This document shows positions 6,977 through 8,249 of a stretch of DNA of 8,249 nt, piece after piece. How positions within the stretch are numbered: position 1 is the first letter of the stretch; each line of letters opens with the position of its first letter. Made by a program: the position numbers and the translations under genes. A model generated the notes under the pieces. That model had not been told where the DNA came from. It saw only the letters and a list, made by a program, of their open reading frames with translations, and did not search any database. The stretch comes from J095 sp964407935 (GTDB lineage: Bacteria; Chloroflexota; Anaerolineae; 4572-78; J111), in NCBI GenBank assembly GCA_964407935.1, contig CAYOXS010000271.1, forward strand, positions 1 to 8,249. Direction: 5' to 3'.

Positions 6977-8158
6977 ATGCGAATTGGAATGATGTGTTTG
7001 GCCAGTTTTGGCGGCAGCGCCCGCATCGCCACTGAATTAGCCACCGAACTTTCCCATCGGGGGCACACCGTTCACCTGTTCACCCGTACCCCGCCGTTTG
7101 ACAGCGAACGGTACCACAGTGGGCGGCTGATTTTGCACACCGTGTCGTCCAGCCGTGAAACCGGCCAGCACCCGGCCAAACTGGATGTCGACTGGCCGGC
7201 CGACGTTCAGCGGCGCTATCTATCGCAAATTCTGGATTGTATTGTCACCCACGGGCTGGATGTGCTGCATTTTCACTACGCTGTGCCGTTTGCGTTTGTG
7301 GCCGCGCAAATCAAGGATCACTTGGGTTGGGCCGCGCCGCTGCTGGTAGGCACGCTGCACGGTACAGACGTGAGCAATTACGGGCGCAACCCACTGGTTG
7401 CCCCACGATTGGCCCGCGCTCTGCGCCGGCTCGATGGCCTGACCACGGTTTCGCACAGCCACGCCCAACTGGCTGCCGACTATTTTCAGCTGCCGAACCG
7501 GCCGCACATCATCCCCAATTTTATCGATCTGTCCAAATTTCAGCCGGCTCCCAACGGGAAACTCAACGGCAGCGCTGCCACCCGCCGGCCCCGAATTGCC
7601 CACGTTTCCAATTTTCGGCCGGTGAAAGATACGCCCAGCGTGGCCGATATTTTTGCCCGCCTGCGCCAGCACATCGACGCCGAATTGTGGCTCATTGGCG
7701 AAGGGCCGGATATGCCCCAGGTACAGGCCGCGCTGCACGCGGCCGGAGTGGAGCAGCACGTGCGCTACTGGGGCTTGCAGCAGGATGTTGGCCACATTCT
7801 GGCCCAAACCGATCTGCTGCTAATGACCAGCCTGGCCGAGAGTTTTTGCCTGGCGGCGCTGGAAGCGATGGCCTGCGGCGTGCCGGTGCTCTCTACCCGC
7901 GTGGGCGGCCTGCCGGAAGTCGTGTTCGATGGCGAAACGGGCTATCTCTTCCCGGTGGGTGATCACGACCTCGCCGCCCGCCTCGGCGCCGATATTTTGG
8001 CTAACCCGTTCCGGCAGCAGGCCATGCGCCAGGCCGCCCTCAGGCGCGCCGCTCGCTTCAGCGGCCACCAGATTGTGCCTCGCTACGAAGCCTGTTATCG
8101 CTCGTTACTCAAAACGCACCGGTCGTTCCCGGTGGCGGTTACTGCGGCGCGGCTTTAG
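6977..8158 (+). CDS. GT4-family glycosyltransferase, BshA-like
   Basis: A 393-residue GT-B glycosyltransferase with two Rossmann halves, close to the ~380 residues usual for BshA, which transfers GlcNAc from UDP-GlcNAc to L-malate in the first step of bacillithiol synthesis. BshA-like features: FGGSARIATEL near the N-terminus (residues 11-21; BshA has GGSGVVATEL), LHFHYAVP from residue 97, TLHGTDV at 126-132, NFRPVK at 212-217 with Arg214 and Lys217 expected to bind the nucleotide phosphates, and the retaining-GT motif with Glu288 and Glu296 (E-x7-E), followed by ACGVPV and VGGLPEV. The ATG follows the deacetylase stop by seven bases with no Shine-Dalgarno, so translational coupling is likely. 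The neighbouring LmbE domain matches the BshA-then-BshB chemistry. A different GT4 enzyme with another acceptor remains possible, and no BshC is present in the window. No gene symbol is given for that reason. Confidence 0.87.
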   Translation: MRIGMMCLASFGGSARIATELATELSHRGHTVHLFTRTPPFDSERYHSGRLILHTVSSSRETGQHPAKLDVDWPADVQRRYLSQILDCIVTHGLDVLHFHYAVPFAFVAAQIKDHLGWAAPLLVGTLHGTDVSNYGRNPLVAPRLARALRRLDGLTTVSHSHAQLAADYFQLPNRPHIIPNFIDLSKFQPAPNGKLNGSAATRRPRIAHVSNFRPVKDTPSVADIFARLRQHIDAELWLIGEGPDMPQVQAALHAAGVEQHVRYWGLQQDVGHILAQTDLLLMTSLAESFCLAALEAMACGVPVLSTRVGGLPEVVFDGETGYLFPVGDHDLAARLGADILANPFRQQAMRQAALRRAARFSGHQIVPRYEACYRSLLKTHRSFPVAVTAARL

Positions 8159-8198
8159 AATCGGGTCGCAATTTACTTTTGCAGTTTTAAATAGCCTT

Positions 8199-8249
8199 AG
8201 GACTTACGCAGTTGAGGTCATTCTGAGGAGCGTCCCACACCTGCGGTGG
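8199..8249. repeat. Possible start of an interspersed intergenic repeat (cut by window end)
   Basis: After the glycosyltransferase stop there are about 40 bases of AT-richer spacer, then AGGACTTACGCA at 8199-8210 followed by GTCATTCTGAGGAGCG at 8217-8232. Both strings resemble motifs I have seen repeated between genes in environmental bacterial genomes, the first sometimes at insertion-sequence ends. No second copy lies in this window, so the call rests on recollection. No open frame or intrinsic terminator is visible here. Confidence 0.3.

Overview
The window holds three long genes, all on the + strand, in GC-rich DNA. Between the first and second genes lies a short intergenic cassette made of palindromic repeats and interrupted by a 10-N gap. 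I see no tRNA, rRNA, CRISPR array or transposase. The long multidomain fusions, the FHA and cyclic-nucleotide signalling modules, the weak Shine-Dalgarno signals and the C-rich/G-rich palindromic intergenic repeats suggest an uncultured environmental bacterium. Chloroflexota (Anaerolineae-like) is my best guess, but it rests on general style and not on a marker gene.

Layout. (1) Positions 1-3666: the 3' part of a very large gene, open at the left edge. In order it encodes the end of an FHA domain, a Pro/Ala linker, an indoleamine 2,3-dioxygenase (IDO)-like haem domain, a cytochrome P450 reductase-type FAD/NADPH module without a flavodoxin domain, a cytochrome b5 domain with both haem histidines, and an all-helical C-terminal domain I do not recognise. 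(2) Positions 3667-3921: an intergenic stretch with homopolymer runs, the gap, three hairpins and a G-quadruplex-type motif. (3) Positions 3922-6969: a 1015-residue protein made of a PIG-L/LmbE-type zinc deacetylase, two beta-sandwich regions (the second NEW3-like), a ThuA/GATase1-like domain and a C-terminal cyclic nucleotide-binding domain. (4) Positions 6977-8158: a GT4 glycosyltransferase strongly resembling BshA, seven bases downstream of the deacetylase gene. (5) Positions 8159-8249: non-coding, starting into what looks like an interspersed repeat.

The most interesting item is the first gene. Human IDO1 must have its haem iron reduced to the ferrous state, and cytochrome b5 with cytochrome P450 reductase is a known route for this. 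Here a dioxygenase-like domain, a reductase and a cytochrome b5 appear fused in one polypeptide, which would be a self-sufficient IDO-type enzyme carrying a phosphopeptide-recognition domain. The two downstream genes pair a sugar transferase of the BshA type with an LmbE-type deacetylase, the chemistry used in the first two steps of bacillithiol synthesis. In this case the deacetylase has a possible cyclic-nucleotide input. Whether gene 1 acts with genes 2 and 3 cannot be decided from the window, because the gap lies between them.
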